A stretch of DNA of 52,447 nucleotides from an uncultured Actinomycetes bacterium (GTDB lineage: Bacteria; Actinomycetota; Thermoleophilia; RBG-16-64-13), in the NCBI GenBank assembly GCA_903873715.1, contig CAIQPS010000081.1, positions 1-52,447 of the forward strand, read 5' to 3'. The notes beneath the pieces were generated by a model, which saw only the letters and a list, made by a program, of their open reading frames with translations, was not told the origin of the DNA and did no database searches. The position numbers and the translations under genes were made by a program. Of the stretch, positions 17,195-27,432 are shown piece after piece; positions within the stretch are counted from its first letter, which is position 1; the number at the start of each line of letters is the position of its first letter.

Positions 17195-18409
17195 CTAGCT
17201 CTCGTTGAGGATCGCCCTGGCGATGCGGGCCGCGTCCCGGTTGACCGCCACGTTGTGGACTCTGATGATGTGCGCCCCGGCACAGGCTCCGAAGACCGTG
17301 GTGGCCGCGGTGGCGTCGTCCCGCTCCGAGGCGGTGTCGATGCCCAGGATCTGCCCCAGGAACCGCTTGCGCGAAGCGCCCAGCACGATCGGCCGGCCCA
17401 GTGACCGGAAGGTGTCGAGATGGCGGAGCAGGGCCAGGTTGTGCGCGGTGGTCTTGCCGAACCCCAGCCCGGGGTCGATCAGCAGGTTCTCTTCCTTGAT
17501 GCCGTTCTCGACGGCCCACTCGATCCGCTCCGCGAAGAACTGGAAGACCTCCTCCACCACGTTCTCGTAGGTGGGATCGACCTGCATGGTCTTCGGCTCG
17601 CCCAGCATGTGCATGATGATGACCGGGCACTCGGCGTCGCGGGCCACGGCCACCATCTCCGGGTCCATGCGCAGGGCGGAGATGTCGTTGATGATGGAGG
17701 CGCCGGCCTCCAAGGCCTGCGCCGCCACCCGGGCCTTGTACGTATCCACGGAAAGGCGGCCCGCCAATGACTGAGCCAGGCCCCTGACGACCGGGATCAC
17801 CCGCGCCAGTTCGTCCGCCTCGGGAAGGGGGTCGGACCCCGGGCGCGTGGACTCGCCGCCGATGTCGATGAGGTGGGCGCCATCCTCGGCCATCCCCAGG
17901 GCCGCGCCGATCGCCTCCTGGGCGCCGGCGTAGCTGCCGCCGTCGGAGAACGAGTCGGGCGTCACGTTCAGCACGCCCATGAGGAGCGGGGCGTCGCTGA
18001 GATCCAGGCCGGCGGGACCGGCCGGCACCCGCTCGTCGTAGCTGCGCAGCGCGGTCTCTATCGCCGCCGACAGCTTGCGCAGGCCGAACGGCTGCTGCCT
18101 GAGCTTGGGCAGCACGCGCTCGAACTGCGTGAGCGTGCCCATGATCAGACAGTCGGCACTCTCGCCGTGCAGTTCGTAGACTTCGCGGGAAGTGGCGACC
18201 TCTCCGCCCCGGGAGAGCATCTCCTGCTTGAGGATGTTGGCGGCGCGGATGTCGAGCCCGGTGACCCGGACCACCCGGAACAGCGCCTTCTTCTCCATGA
18301 TCTCGATGCCGGCGCCGCTCACGCGGATGTGCTTGAGGGCGGCCCGCGACTCGTCGATGTCCCTGAGGACCAGTACCTGAGGTCTGCTTCCCGCCGCCGT
18401 CACGGTCAC
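17195..18409 (-). CDS. folP: Dihydropteroate synthase with N-terminal extension
   Basis: 404 residues, about 130 longer than the common ~275-residue enzyme. The catalytic TIM barrel begins near residue 140: MGVLNVTPDSFSDGG, IDIGGESTRPGS, SIINDIS, IDPGLGFGKT, VLGASRKRFLG, RVHNV. It condenses pterin pyrophosphate with p-aminobenzoate. Residues 1-130 are a separate alpha/beta region (with LRAANILKQEMLSRGGEVATSR as in GLDIRAANILKQEML). I know similar extensions in clostridial-type FolP proteins; their role is unclear to me. GTG start. The gene follows folE with a 9-base gap. Confidence 0.96.
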   Translation of the reverse strand: MTVTAAGSRPQVLVLRDIDESRAALKHIRVSGAGIEIMEKKALFRVVRVTGLDIRAANILKQEMLSRGGEVATSREVYELHGESADCLIMGTLTQFERVLPKLRQQPFGLRKLSAAIETALRSYDERVPAGPAGLDLSDAPLLMGVLNVTPDSFSDGGSYAGAQEAIGAALGMAEDGAHLIDIGGESTRPGSDPLPEADELARVIPVVRGLAQSLAGRLSVDTYKARVAAQALEAGASIINDISALRMDPEMVAVARDAECPVIIMHMLGEPKTMQVDPTYENVVEEVFQFFAERIEWAVENGIKEENLLIDPGLGFGKTTAHNLALLRHLDTFRSLGRPIVLGASRKRFLGQILGIDTASERDDATAATTVFGACAGAHIIRVHNVAVNRDAARIARAILNES

Positions 18410-18418
18410 GGCGCCTTT

Positions 18419-18988
18419 CTAGGACGGCGCTTCGATGAGGGCGATGACCTCCGCCCTCGTAGCGGCGTTGGTGCGGAAGATGCCGCGCACCGCGGAGGTG
18501 ACCACCTGGGAGCCGGGGGCTCGTTCGCCGCGCATGGTCATGCAGAGGTGCTCGGCCTTCACCAACACCAGCACACCGGCCGGCTCAAGGGCCTCCATGA
18601 GACTGTCGGCGATCATGCTGGTGAGCCGCTCCTGGATCTGCAGCCTCGCGGCCGCGACCCGGACCAGCTTGATGATCTTCGAAAGGCCGGTGATGTTGCC
18701 CGCTTTGGACGGGATATAGGCCACGTCTGCGACGCCGAAGAACGGCACCAGGTGATGCTCGCAGAGCGAGTGGAAGGCGATGTCGCGCACCAACACCATC
18801 TCCTGGTGGGTATCCGAGGCGATGGCGGGCACGAGACTGGCGAGGTTCTTGGGCTCCTGGGAGATCAGTTCCTCGTAGAGCTCGGCTACCCGGCGCGGCG
18901 TGGCCAGCAGGCCCTCCCGGTCGGGATCCTCACCTATGCCCTCGAGCAGGAGGCGGGTGGCCTGTTCGATCTTCGTCTTGTCGACCAC
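18419..18988 (-). CDS. folE: GTP cyclohydrolase I (FolE type)
   Basis: 189 residues, usual length. It converts GTP to dihydroneopterin triphosphate, the first folate step. Zinc and active-site motifs are visible: SLCEHHLVPFFG, the LSKIIKLVR helix, the QIQERLT segment, and HLCMTMRGER with the second zinc Cys. GTG start, 8 bases after the ftsH stop. Confidence 0.98.
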   Translation of the reverse strand: MVDKTKIEQATRLLLEGIGEDPDREGLLATPRRVAELYEELISQEPKNLASLVPAIASDTHQEMVLVRDIAFHSLCEHHLVPFFGVADVAYIPSKAGNITGLSKIIKLVRVAAARLQIQERLTSMIADSLMEALEPAGVLVLVKAEHLCMTMRGERAPGSQVVTSAVRGIFRTNAATRAEVIALIEAPS

Positions 18989-18996
18989 GGCGGCCG

Positions 18997-20949
<1,953 letters not shown>

Positions 20950-21000
20950 CTGCGCTCCAAAAATAGGTCCATGAAAGTAAGGGATTCTACCATGCCGACC

Positions 21001-21516
21001 CTACTCGGGCTGATCCAGCACTCCTATGAACGGCAGGTTCCGGTACTTCTCCGCGTGGTCCAGACCGTAACCCACGACGAACTCTTTCTCGATGTCGAAG
21101 CCGGTGTACTTGCACGGCAGTTCCGCGGTGCGCCGGCTCGGCTTGTTGAGGAGCGTCACTATCTCGATGCTGGCCGGGTTGCGGGACCACAGGCTCTTGG
21201 TCAGATACTGCAGGGTGAGCCCCGAGTCGATGATGTCCTCCACTATAAGGATATGCCGCCCCTCGATGTCCGTGTCGAGGTCTTTGAGGATACGCACCAC
21301 CCCGGACGTCTCGGTGGACGCTCCGTAGCTGGAGACGGCCATGAACTCGAGCTCGAGGTCGAAGTCCAACCGCCGGGCAAGGTCGGCCATGAAGAAGACG
21401 GCGCCCTTGAGCACGCAGATGAGGATGGGCTTCTTGCCCGAATAGTCGTCCGAGATCTGGGCCGCCAGCTGGTCGAGGCGCGTGTGCAGCTCTTCTCTGG
21501 GGATGAGGGTCCTCAC
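21001..21516 (-). CDS. hpt: Hypoxanthine-guanine phosphoribosyltransferase
   Basis: 171 residues, standard. Purine salvage enzyme using PRPP. The PRPP-binding loop ILIVEDIIDSGLTL, the N-terminal LKGAVFFMADL and the base-contact FVVGYGLD are present. The GTG start overlaps the tilS stop by 4 bases (GTGA). The tilS-hpt-ftsH order is widely conserved in Firmicutes and Actinobacteria. Confidence 0.98.
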   Translation of the reverse strand: MRTLIPREELHTRLDQLAAQISDDYSGKKPILICVLKGAVFFMADLARRLDFDLELEFMAVSSYGASTETSGVVRILKDLDTDIEGRHILIVEDIIDSGLTLQYLTKSLWSRNPASIEIVTLLNKPSRRTAELPCKYTGFDIEKEFVVGYGLDHAEKYRNLPFIGVLDQPE

Positions 21517-22985
21517 CTTTGGCCGTCTCCTTGTAGTGTGCCCGCCGGGTCCGGCTCCACTGAAAGCCGGACGATGCCGCTCGTGTCCTCGGTGATTCTA
21601 CCTTCCTCCGAGACCAGGAATCCACATACCCACACGATGGCGCCGCCGCACACCACCAACGGAGTGCCCGCGCGCCGCGCGGCCGGCACCTTGAGGTCCA
21701 CCAGGACGTCCTGCAGCTTCCGGCTCCCGGGCGCCCCGAACGGCCGCACCCGGTCGCCGGGGAGCGGGCCGCGCACCACGACGTCGCCGTCCAGGCAGCG
21801 GACGTCGACGAACGCTTCCCGGGACACGTCGGGCGATACGAACCGCTCCGCAGGCTGCGCCTTCACCCTGAAGCCGCCCCACACGGCCGCACCCGGGACG
21901 CCGAGCGGGACCGGCCCGGGCGCGGGCGGCGCCGCCGCGCGCCGCCGCTGTAACGACAGTGCGTCATACACCTTGACGCCTCTCCAGCCTCCCCCGAGAT
22001 CCCGGTCTGCAGAGCCAGGCACCTCGAGCAGCGCCTCCAGCGCGAGCACAGACGCCCGTGAGGCGGCCGGACCGGCGCACCCCTCCAGCCAGCGATACAG
22101 GAAGAGCCGCCGGAGCGGCGCCTGCAGCGCCGCCAACGCGGACACGCTGAGTACCGAGGCCTGCGGCGCGGCAGCTTCGCCGGCCGCGCCGGCACCCGCG
22201 CCGCCCGGCGGCGCCGGGACCACGACCAGCCGCTCAACGTCCGCCAGCAACCCTTCAGCTAGCCGCTCCATCTCCCCCGCCACCTCGGCCGCGCGGGCGG
22301 CGGCCTGGACGGCCCCGGGCACGGCGTCCTCCCATGCCGGCAGAACGCGCTCGCGCAGCCCAGTGCGGGCATAGCCCGGATACGCGTTCCCTCTGTCCAC
22401 CGCGAACTCGATGCCGCGCTCGCGGCAGTACGCCTCCGTCTCGGCCCGCCGGGATCCGAGCAGGGGCCTCACCCAGGGCGGGTCGCAGGGGAGCATGGCC
22501 CTGAACGCCGCCAGGCCCCCGTAGCGCCCCAGCCGGTACAGCATGGTCTCGGCCTGGTCGTCGGCGGTGTGGCCCAGGGCGATGCGGTCGCACGAGTGTC
22601 CTGCGGCGGTCTCCAGCGCCGTCGCGCGGCGCGCTTCGCGCGCCCGCTCCTGCACGTTGCCCCCGGTCTTCGTCACCGGGCGGTGGGCCACCGTCAGCGC
22701 GATCCCTCGCTCCCCGCAGGCCCGCACCACCAGGGCCTCGTCGTCGTCGCTCTCGGCGCCGCGCAGGTGGTGGTTGATATGGAGCGCGTGGACTGCCGCC
22801 GGGCCGCCGGCCCGGCCGGCCAGGTGGCAGAGGATGTCGAGGAGGGCCAGCGAGTCCTGCCCGCCGGAGACCATCACCAACACCCGGCAGCCGGGAGGGA
22901 ACAGGCCTTCGCGGAGAACGAGGCCGCGCACGGTGCGGGCCAGAGAGGCCCTCCCTCGCGCGCCTTTCCCGCCAGACGGCACCAC
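21513..22985 (-). CDS. tilS: tRNA(Ile)-lysidine synthetase
   Basis: 490 residues. It modifies C34 of the CAU-anticodon tRNA-Ile to lysidine using ATP and lysine. The N-terminal PP-loop reads VSGGQDSLALLD, with HINHHLRG, RREARR-type residues and the IALGHTADDQAETMLYRL motif following. The C-terminal domain has RVRPFGAPGSRKLQDVLVDLKVP. Ala/Gly/Pro-rich linkers near residues 258-275 and 345-362 are encoded by very GC-rich DNA. The GTG at 22985 has GGGAGGAGC upstream. It is the first gene of the superoperon and diverges from the deacetylase gene. Confidence 0.96.
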   Translation of the reverse strand: MVPSGGKGARGRASLARTVRGLVLREGLFPPGCRVLVMVSGGQDSLALLDILCHLAGRAGGPAAVHALHINHHLRGAESDDDEALVVRACGERGIALTVAHRPVTKTGGNVQERAREARRATALETAAGHSCDRIALGHTADDQAETMLYRLGRYGGLAAFRAMLPCDPPWVRPLLGSRRAETEAYCRERGIEFAVDRGNAYPGYARTGLRERVLPAWEDAVPGAVQAAARAAEVAGEMERLAEGLLADVERLVVVPAPPGGAGAGAAGEAAAPQASVLSVSALAALQAPLRRLFLYRWLEGCAGPAASRASVLALEALLEVPGSADRDLGGGWRGVKVYDALSLQRRRAAAPPAPGPVPLGVPGAAVWGGFRVKAQPAERFVSPDVSREAFVDVRCLDGDVVVRGPLPGDRVRPFGAPGSRKLQDVLVDLKVPAARRAGTPLVVCGGAIVWVCGFLVSEEGRITEDTSGIVRLSVEPDPAGTLQGDGQR

Positions 22986-23104
22986 GCCCCGCTCCTCCCG
23001 TCGTCTACAGCCGAACCCGCCGGCGGTCCCGCGGACCGGGTCGCCGGGGCTGGTATTGTACTCCCTGTGGCCGGGCCGCCGGCCGCACCGGCGGAGGTGT
23101 GAGA

Positions 23105-24316
23105 GTGAACGTGCGCGGCGAAGCGGATACCCCGGAACCCATCGTCCTGGTACAGGGGCCGGCCCTGACGGCCTACAGCTTCGGCGAGGAGCACCCGCTG
23201 CAGCCGAGCCGTCACGACCTCACCATGTCGCTCCTCCGCGACCTCGGCTGGCTGGACACCCCGGGCCTCACCATCGAGGAGCCCCGGCCGGCCACCCTCA
23301 CCGAACTGCTCACCGTCCACACCTTGCCGTTCATCCAGGCCGTGCAGACCGCCCAGTCGATCGCCAAGGGCACGCGGCCGGAGTCCGACCTCAGCCTGTA
23401 CGGCCTCGGTACCGAGGACAACCCGCTGTTCCCGGGCATCCACGACGCCGCCTCCCTCCTCGCAGGAGCGAGCCTCCACGCTATGCAGGCCGTCCTGGAT
23501 GGCCGGGCGATACACGCCTACAACCCCGCCGGCGGCATGCACCACGCCATGCGCACCCGCGGGGCCGGCTTCTGTATCTATAACGACATCGCCGTGGCCA
23601 TCGCCGCCGCGGTCGCGGCCGGCAGGCGGGTCGCCTATATCGATCTCGATGCCCATCACGGGGACGGCGTGCAGGCCATCTTCTACGACGACCCCCGGGT
23701 GCTCACCATCTCGGTGCACGAATCCGGGCGGTTCTTGTTCCCCGGCACGGGCGAGACCAAGGAGACCGGCGCGGGCGATGGAGCCGGGGCCTGCCTCAAC
23801 GTCCCGCTCCCGATGGTCGCCGGTACAGAGCACATCCTCCTCGCCTTCGACCGCATCGTGGCCCCCGCCGTGCGGGCCTACCGCCCTGACATCGTGGTGG
23901 CGCAGACCGGCTGCGACACCCACCACGCCGACCCCCTCACCGACCTCACCGCCGGCATGGAGCTGTACCCGGCGCTGGCTGCCCGGCTCCACGACCTCGT
24001 CCACGAGGTTTCCGAAGGACGTTGGCTCATCGTCGGCGGAGGCGGCTACGACCCCGCCGATGTGACCCCCCGGGCATGGACGGCGTTCTTCGGCACCGTA
24101 CTCGGCAAGGAGACCGCGGACGTTGTCTTGCCCGAGAGCTGGCGGCGGGCTTCGCGCGCGAAAGGCGGCGACCCTCCCCTTCATCTCCTCGACGACCCGG
24201 GCCGCCCCGTCACCCGGCCGCCCGGCCCGTCGTTCCTCTCCGAGTTGGACGATATAGAGGCAGGTGCGCTGGCACTGTCGCAGCGGCGCTTCGGACCCTC
24301 CGTAGCGGGGGTATAA
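23105..24316 (+). CDS. Histone deacetylase / acetoin utilization AcuC-family protein
   Basis: About 403 residues, a zinc-dependent deacylase of the class I HDAC superfamily, cytoplasmic. Signature segments: GGMHHAM (the His pair), GFCIYNDIAVAI, the metal site IDLDAHHGDGVQ, VHESGRFLFPGTG, GCDTHHADPLTDL, and the GGGGYDP loop. The length and N-terminal ~20 residues resemble AcuC proteins, which deacetylate acetyl-CoA synthetase in Bacillus. Other members act on polyamines. GTG at 23105 has GGAGG with ideal spacing; an in-frame GTG at 23099 is too close to it. No acetyltransferase or acs partner adjoins. Confidence 0.94.
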   Translation: MNVRGEADTPEPIVLVQGPALTAYSFGEEHPLQPSRHDLTMSLLRDLGWLDTPGLTIEEPRPATLTELLTVHTLPFIQAVQTAQSIAKGTRPESDLSLYGLGTEDNPLFPGIHDAASLLAGASLHAMQAVLDGRAIHAYNPAGGMHHAMRTRGAGFCIYNDIAVAIAAAVAAGRRVAYIDLDAHHGDGVQAIFYDDPRVLTISVHESGRFLFPGTGETKETGAGDGAGACLNVPLPMVAGTEHILLAFDRIVAPAVRAYRPDIVVAQTGCDTHHADPLTDLTAGMELYPALAARLHDLVHEVSEGRWLIVGGGGYDPADVTPRAWTAFFGTVLGKETADVVLPESWRRASRAKGGDPPLHLLDDPGRPVTRPPGPSFLSELDDIEAGALALSQRRFGPSVAGV

Positions 24317-24333
24317 AAGGCCCGCGCGCCACC

Positions 24334-24363
24334 TTGCACTGAGCCACCGGCAATGCTTATATT
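24334..24363 (+). promoter_or_regulatory. Sigma-70-like promoter of the ferredoxin gene
   Basis: TTGCAC (24334-24339), an 18-base spacer and TATATT (24358-24363), 30 bases before the ferredoxin ATG. The short leader contains AAAGGAGGAAATC, a near-perfect ribosome site, consistent with strong expression. Confidence 0.7.
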
Positions 24364-24393
24364 GCACCGCTCGAAATCCAAAAGGAGGAAATC

Positions 24394-24582
24394 ATGGGTG
24401 TGCCCAAAGTCGATCCCGATCTCTGCACCGGGTGTGGTATCTGCGAAGATATTTGCCCCGATGTCTTCGAGGTCGCCGACGACGGTGTGTCGCATGTGAT
24501 CGATCCGAACGCCTGCGAAGACGCCGGCTGCTGCGAAGAGGCTGCCGACGAGTGCCCGGAAGGCGCCATCACGATCGAGTGA
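24394..24582 (+). CDS. Ferredoxin, single [4Fe-4S] type
   Basis: 62-residue acidic electron carrier. The motif CTGCGICEDICP (Cys 11, 14, 17, 21) plus a distal ECPEGAI (Cys54) fits a mono-cluster ferredoxin. In that type Cys 11, 14, 17 and 54 hold the cluster, and Cys21 can pair with a second-half cysteine, as known for Thermotoga ferredoxin. Extra cysteines at 41, 46 and 47 (ACEDAGCCEEA) are unusual. A strong promoter and ribosome site lie upstream and a strong terminator downstream, so the gene is a single transcription unit. The redox partner is unknown; the molybdopterin protein next door is a candidate only by proximity. Confidence 0.95.
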   Translation: MGVPKVDPDLCTGCGICEDICPDVFEVADDGVSHVIDPNACEDAGCCEEAADECPEGAITIE

Positions 24583-24632
24583 GACTGCCGCCCGCCTCTG
24601 GCGGGTTGTTCCTAGGCACCTAGAACGTGGAC

Positions 24633-24660
24633 AAGCCGCCTTCGGGCGGCTTCTCTGCTT
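24633..24660 (+). terminator. Rho-independent terminator after the ferredoxin gene
   Basis: Perfect 8-base stem AAGCCGCC (24633-24640) / GGCGGCTT (24645-24652) with a very stable TTCG tetraloop, followed by CTCTGCTT. It lies about 50 bases after the ferredoxin stop. Confidence 0.85.
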
Positions 24661-24701
24661 TAAAGGGCTGCAGGAGGACGCAGCCCCACAAGGAGGAGAA
24701 C

Positions 24702-25271
24702 ATGCCGGACCCCCTCGACTCCCGCGTCCCGCCGGGCCAGCGCCTGGTCGACGACTTCCCCGTCCTGCACGCCGGTTCGGTCATGCATGTGGACAAGGCC
24801 GACTGGAAGCTCACGCTGTCCGGCCTGGTCACCCCGCAGGCCACCATCGACTTCGCCGCGCTCCTCGCCCTGCCCGCCACCGACCAGGTGAGCGACATCC
24901 ACTGCGTCACCACGTGGTCCAAGCTCGACACCCGCTGGCGCGGCGTGAAGGTGAAGGATCTACTCGAGCACTACACTATCGACCCGCAGGCCAAGCACTG
25001 CGTGGTGCACGCCACCGGTGGCTGGACCACCAACCTGCCCATCGAGGAACTGCTCCTCGACGACGTGCTCGTCGCCTACGAGTACGACGGCAAGCCGATA
25101 ACCGCGGAGCACGGGGGCCCTGTCCGCCTTGTGGTCCCCCGGCTGTACTTCTGGAAGAGCGCCAAGTGGCTCCGCGGCATCGAGTTCACGGCCGAGGAGC
25201 GGCTGGGTTACTGGGAGCGGGTGGGCTATCACCGTCTCGGCGATCCCTGGCTGGAGCAGCGCTACTCGTAA
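24702..25271 (+). CDS. Sulfite oxidase-like molybdopterin-domain oxidoreductase (cytoplasmic, minimal)
   Basis: 189 residues consisting only of an oxidoreductase molybdopterin-binding domain. The metal-ligand cysteine is in DIHCVTTWSKLDTRW, with GVKVKDLLE, HATGGWTTNLP, EHGGPVRLVVPRLYFWKSAKWLRGIEF typical of the family. There is no signal peptide, haem domain or dimerisation domain, unlike sulfite oxidase or MsrP/YedY. Members of this short class are widespread and mostly uncharacterised. The ATG at 24702 has AGGAGGAGA. It sits just after the ferredoxin terminator. Confidence 0.93.
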   Translation: MPDPLDSRVPPGQRLVDDFPVLHAGSVMHVDKADWKLTLSGLVTPQATIDFAALLALPATDQVSDIHCVTTWSKLDTRWRGVKVKDLLEHYTIDPQAKHCVVHATGGWTTNLPIEELLLDDVLVAYEYDGKPITAEHGGPVRLVVPRLYFWKSAKWLRGIEFTAEERLGYWERVGYHRLGDPWLEQRYS

Positions 25272-25349
25272 GAGCAAGGCCGGCAGGAGACAGCCGGCAC
25301 TCCGTCGAAATGTCGTGCTCGAGAGGAAAGGAGCACGACCATCGACCTC

Positions 25350-26852
25350 ATGCAGATTCTGAACGCCGGGATCGCCGCCTGTACGGTGCTGCTGCTCGGC
25401 GCGGCGTGCCTCGGTACTTTGCGCGCCGCTGCGCCGCCGCGGCACCGCATGTCGCTGCCGGCCGCCCCCGCGGTGGTGCTCTATCCCCTACTCGCCGGTC
25501 TCTCGGTCGCCCTGGTGTTCCGGCCCGGGGTCGTGGTGGGCCAGGTGCCTGTGGGCCAGACGGTCCTCCTGGTGGTGGCCGGCGCGCTCTTCTCCTTCAC
25601 CGTGTCGCTGCGCAAGCGGGACGCTTCCTCCGACGCGCAGTTGTTCGACACCCCCACCGTCGACGCCCTCACCCGCATTGCGAGCCATCGGGTGTTCCAG
25701 GACCGGCTGTCCCACGAGTGCGAGCGGGCCTACCGCTTCGGCGACACCTTCATGCTCATCATGCTGGACCTGGACAACTTCCGGCCCATCAACGAGCGCC
25801 ACGGCCACCGGGTGGGCGACCGGGTGCTCCTCGAGCTGTCCCGCAAGTTCCGTACCCAGCTCCGCGAGATCGACATGGTGGCCCGTTACGGCGGCGACCA
25901 GTTCGCCATGATCCTCCCACACACGTTCGAGAAGGGTGGCGTCGAGGTGGCGGAACGGCTCCGCCGGACCATCGCCGCCTGGGTGTTCCCTGTGTCCACC
26001 AGCGCCGAGGTGCGGCTCACCGTGAGCATCGGGCTGTGCTCATACCCGCAGGACGGCGTCACCCCGCAGGAGATGCTCGATGCGGCCCAGAAGGCCCTGA
26101 CGTTCGCCAAGGCCATGGGCGGCAACCAGGTGCAGCTCTCGCGGGACCTTCCGGCCCGCGACCAGGTGGGCAACGTGGTGTCACTGCCGCACTCCGGACG
26201 GGAGGCCATCGTCCGCAGCCTGGCCGCCGCGGTGGACGTCCGCGACGGTTACACCCGCGAGCACTCCCGCTTGGTCTCCGAGCTATCCGCCGCCATCGCC
26301 CGTAGGATCGGTCTGCCCTCCGGCGACGTGGCCCGCATCAGCGTAGGCGCCCTACTCCACGACGTCGGTAAGATCGGCGTCCCGGACGCCATCCTGGCCA
26401 AAGAGGGCCGGCTGTCTCCCGAGGAATGGGAGTGCATCCGCGAGCATCCCGAGCTCGGCAAGCGCATCGTGGAGCAGGCCCCCGAGCTCACCGACGTGGT
26501 GCCGCTCGTGTTCCATCACCAGGAGCGCTGGGACGGCACCGGGTATCCGGGGCAACTCCGGGGCGAGGACATCCCCCTGGGGGCGCGCATCATCGCCGCG
26601 GCCGACGCCTACCACGCCATGCGGTCCGACCGGCCCTATCGCGCGGGCCGCAGCCACAGGGAAGCCATGAGGGAACTGCTCCGCTGCAGCGGCGGCCAGT
26701 TCGACCCGCGGGTGGTGGAGGCCCTTCTCGCCGTCTTGGACAACGACGCAGATCTCCGCGCGCTGGCGCACGCCGAGTCCGAACACGCTGCGGTGAAGAC
26801 GGTGGTCGCGCCGGGCATCGTGGTCGAGAAGCACGCGGTAGCCGGCAAGTAG
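25350..26852 (+). CDS. Membrane-anchored GGDEF and HD-GYP domain protein
   Basis: 500 residues. Two N-terminal hydrophobic segments (residues ~7-25 and ~35-85) anchor it in the membrane. The diguanylate cyclase-type domain (about 100-250) carries GGDQF at residues 181-185 instead of GGDEF/GGEEF, so cyclase activity may be reduced or lost. The HD-GYP domain (about 285-470) keeps the catalytic His337-Asp338 (LLHDVGKIGVPD) and HHQERWDGTGYP, so c-di-GMP phosphodiesterase activity is likely. The GGDQF part may act as a GTP sensor. The start is uncertain: AAAGGAG lies about 16 bases before the ATG, farther than usual. Confidence 0.92.
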   Translation: MQILNAGIAACTVLLLGAACLGTLRAAAPPRHRMSLPAAPAVVLYPLLAGLSVALVFRPGVVVGQVPVGQTVLLVVAGALFSFTVSLRKRDASSDAQLFDTPTVDALTRIASHRVFQDRLSHECERAYRFGDTFMLIMLDLDNFRPINERHGHRVGDRVLLELSRKFRTQLREIDMVARYGGDQFAMILPHTFEKGGVEVAERLRRTIAAWVFPVSTSAEVRLTVSIGLCSYPQDGVTPQEMLDAAQKALTFAKAMGGNQVQLSRDLPARDQVGNVVSLPHSGREAIVRSLAAAVDVRDGYTREHSRLVSELSAAIARRIGLPSGDVARISVGALLHDVGKIGVPDAILAKEGRLSPEEWECIREHPELGKRIVEQAPELTDVVPLVFHHQERWDGTGYPGQLRGEDIPLGARIIAAADAYHAMRSDRPYRAGRSHREAMRELLRCSGGQFDPRVVEALLAVLDNDADLRALAHAESEHAAVKTVVAPGIVVEKHAVAGK

Positions 26853-26914
26853 CCGGCGCACCCCCGCCGAAGCAGCCACGACTCCCCGGGGCCCGGCCGA
26901 CTACGACCGGACGG

Positions 26915-27424
26915 TCACGACCAGGCGATCAGCCCCACGATGTGATAGCAGATCACCAGGGTGAATACCCCGAGCAGGATGATCGTCGCTTGAAGCCCGC
27001 TGCGGAAACGCCGGCAGCGCCACGCCAGCCACGACGTGAAGAACACGGCGATCATCTTGAAGAGCCCCGCGTAGAGCGGGTCCGCGTTGAAGAGCGAGCG
27101 CAGTATCGGGTTGGCCTCTCCCCCGCCGTTCTCGAGCACGTTCATGGTGAGAAGGAAGTCGGCCAGATTGAGGGCGTTCACCACGAGGAGGATCGCGATG
27201 ATCAGCCGCGGCCGGTCGCGCAGGGCGAGGAGCATCTGGTCGTGAAGGACGGACGCCCGGCTGGCGCCATCACGCCGGCGCCGGTCGAAACCACTGCGCC
27301 GCTCACGCCAAACGATGCTCACGCGGCGTCGCCGACGGTCGTGGCGCCTGGGCCGATGGGTGGCATCATCCAAGGGGACGACACCTGTCTCTTCCCGTGC
27401 GGGAACGGTGAACGAATCTTCCAT
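26915..27424 (-). CDS. DUF5658-type small integral membrane protein
   Basis: 169 residues. The Arg-rich N-terminal ~65 residues (RRHDRRRRRVSIVWRERR) are cytoplasmic. Three hydrophobic segments follow: LIIAILLVVNALNLADFLLT, AGLFKMIAVFFTSWLAW and LQATIILLGVFTLVICYHIVGL, with EANPIL between. This pattern (NALNLADFLLT...E.NP) is typical of the DUF5658 family, function unknown. The ATG at 27424 lies 8 bases after the MFS transporter stop, so the two are likely cotranscribed. Confidence 0.85.
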   Translation of the reverse strand: MEDSFTVPAREETGVVPLDDATHRPRRHDRRRRRVSIVWRERRSGFDRRRRDGASRASVLHDQMLLALRDRPRLIIAILLVVNALNLADFLLTMNVLENGGGEANPILRSLFNADPLYAGLFKMIAVFFTSWLAWRCRRFRSGLQATIILLGVFTLVICYHIVGLIAWS

Positions 27425-27432
27425 GAGGCGGA

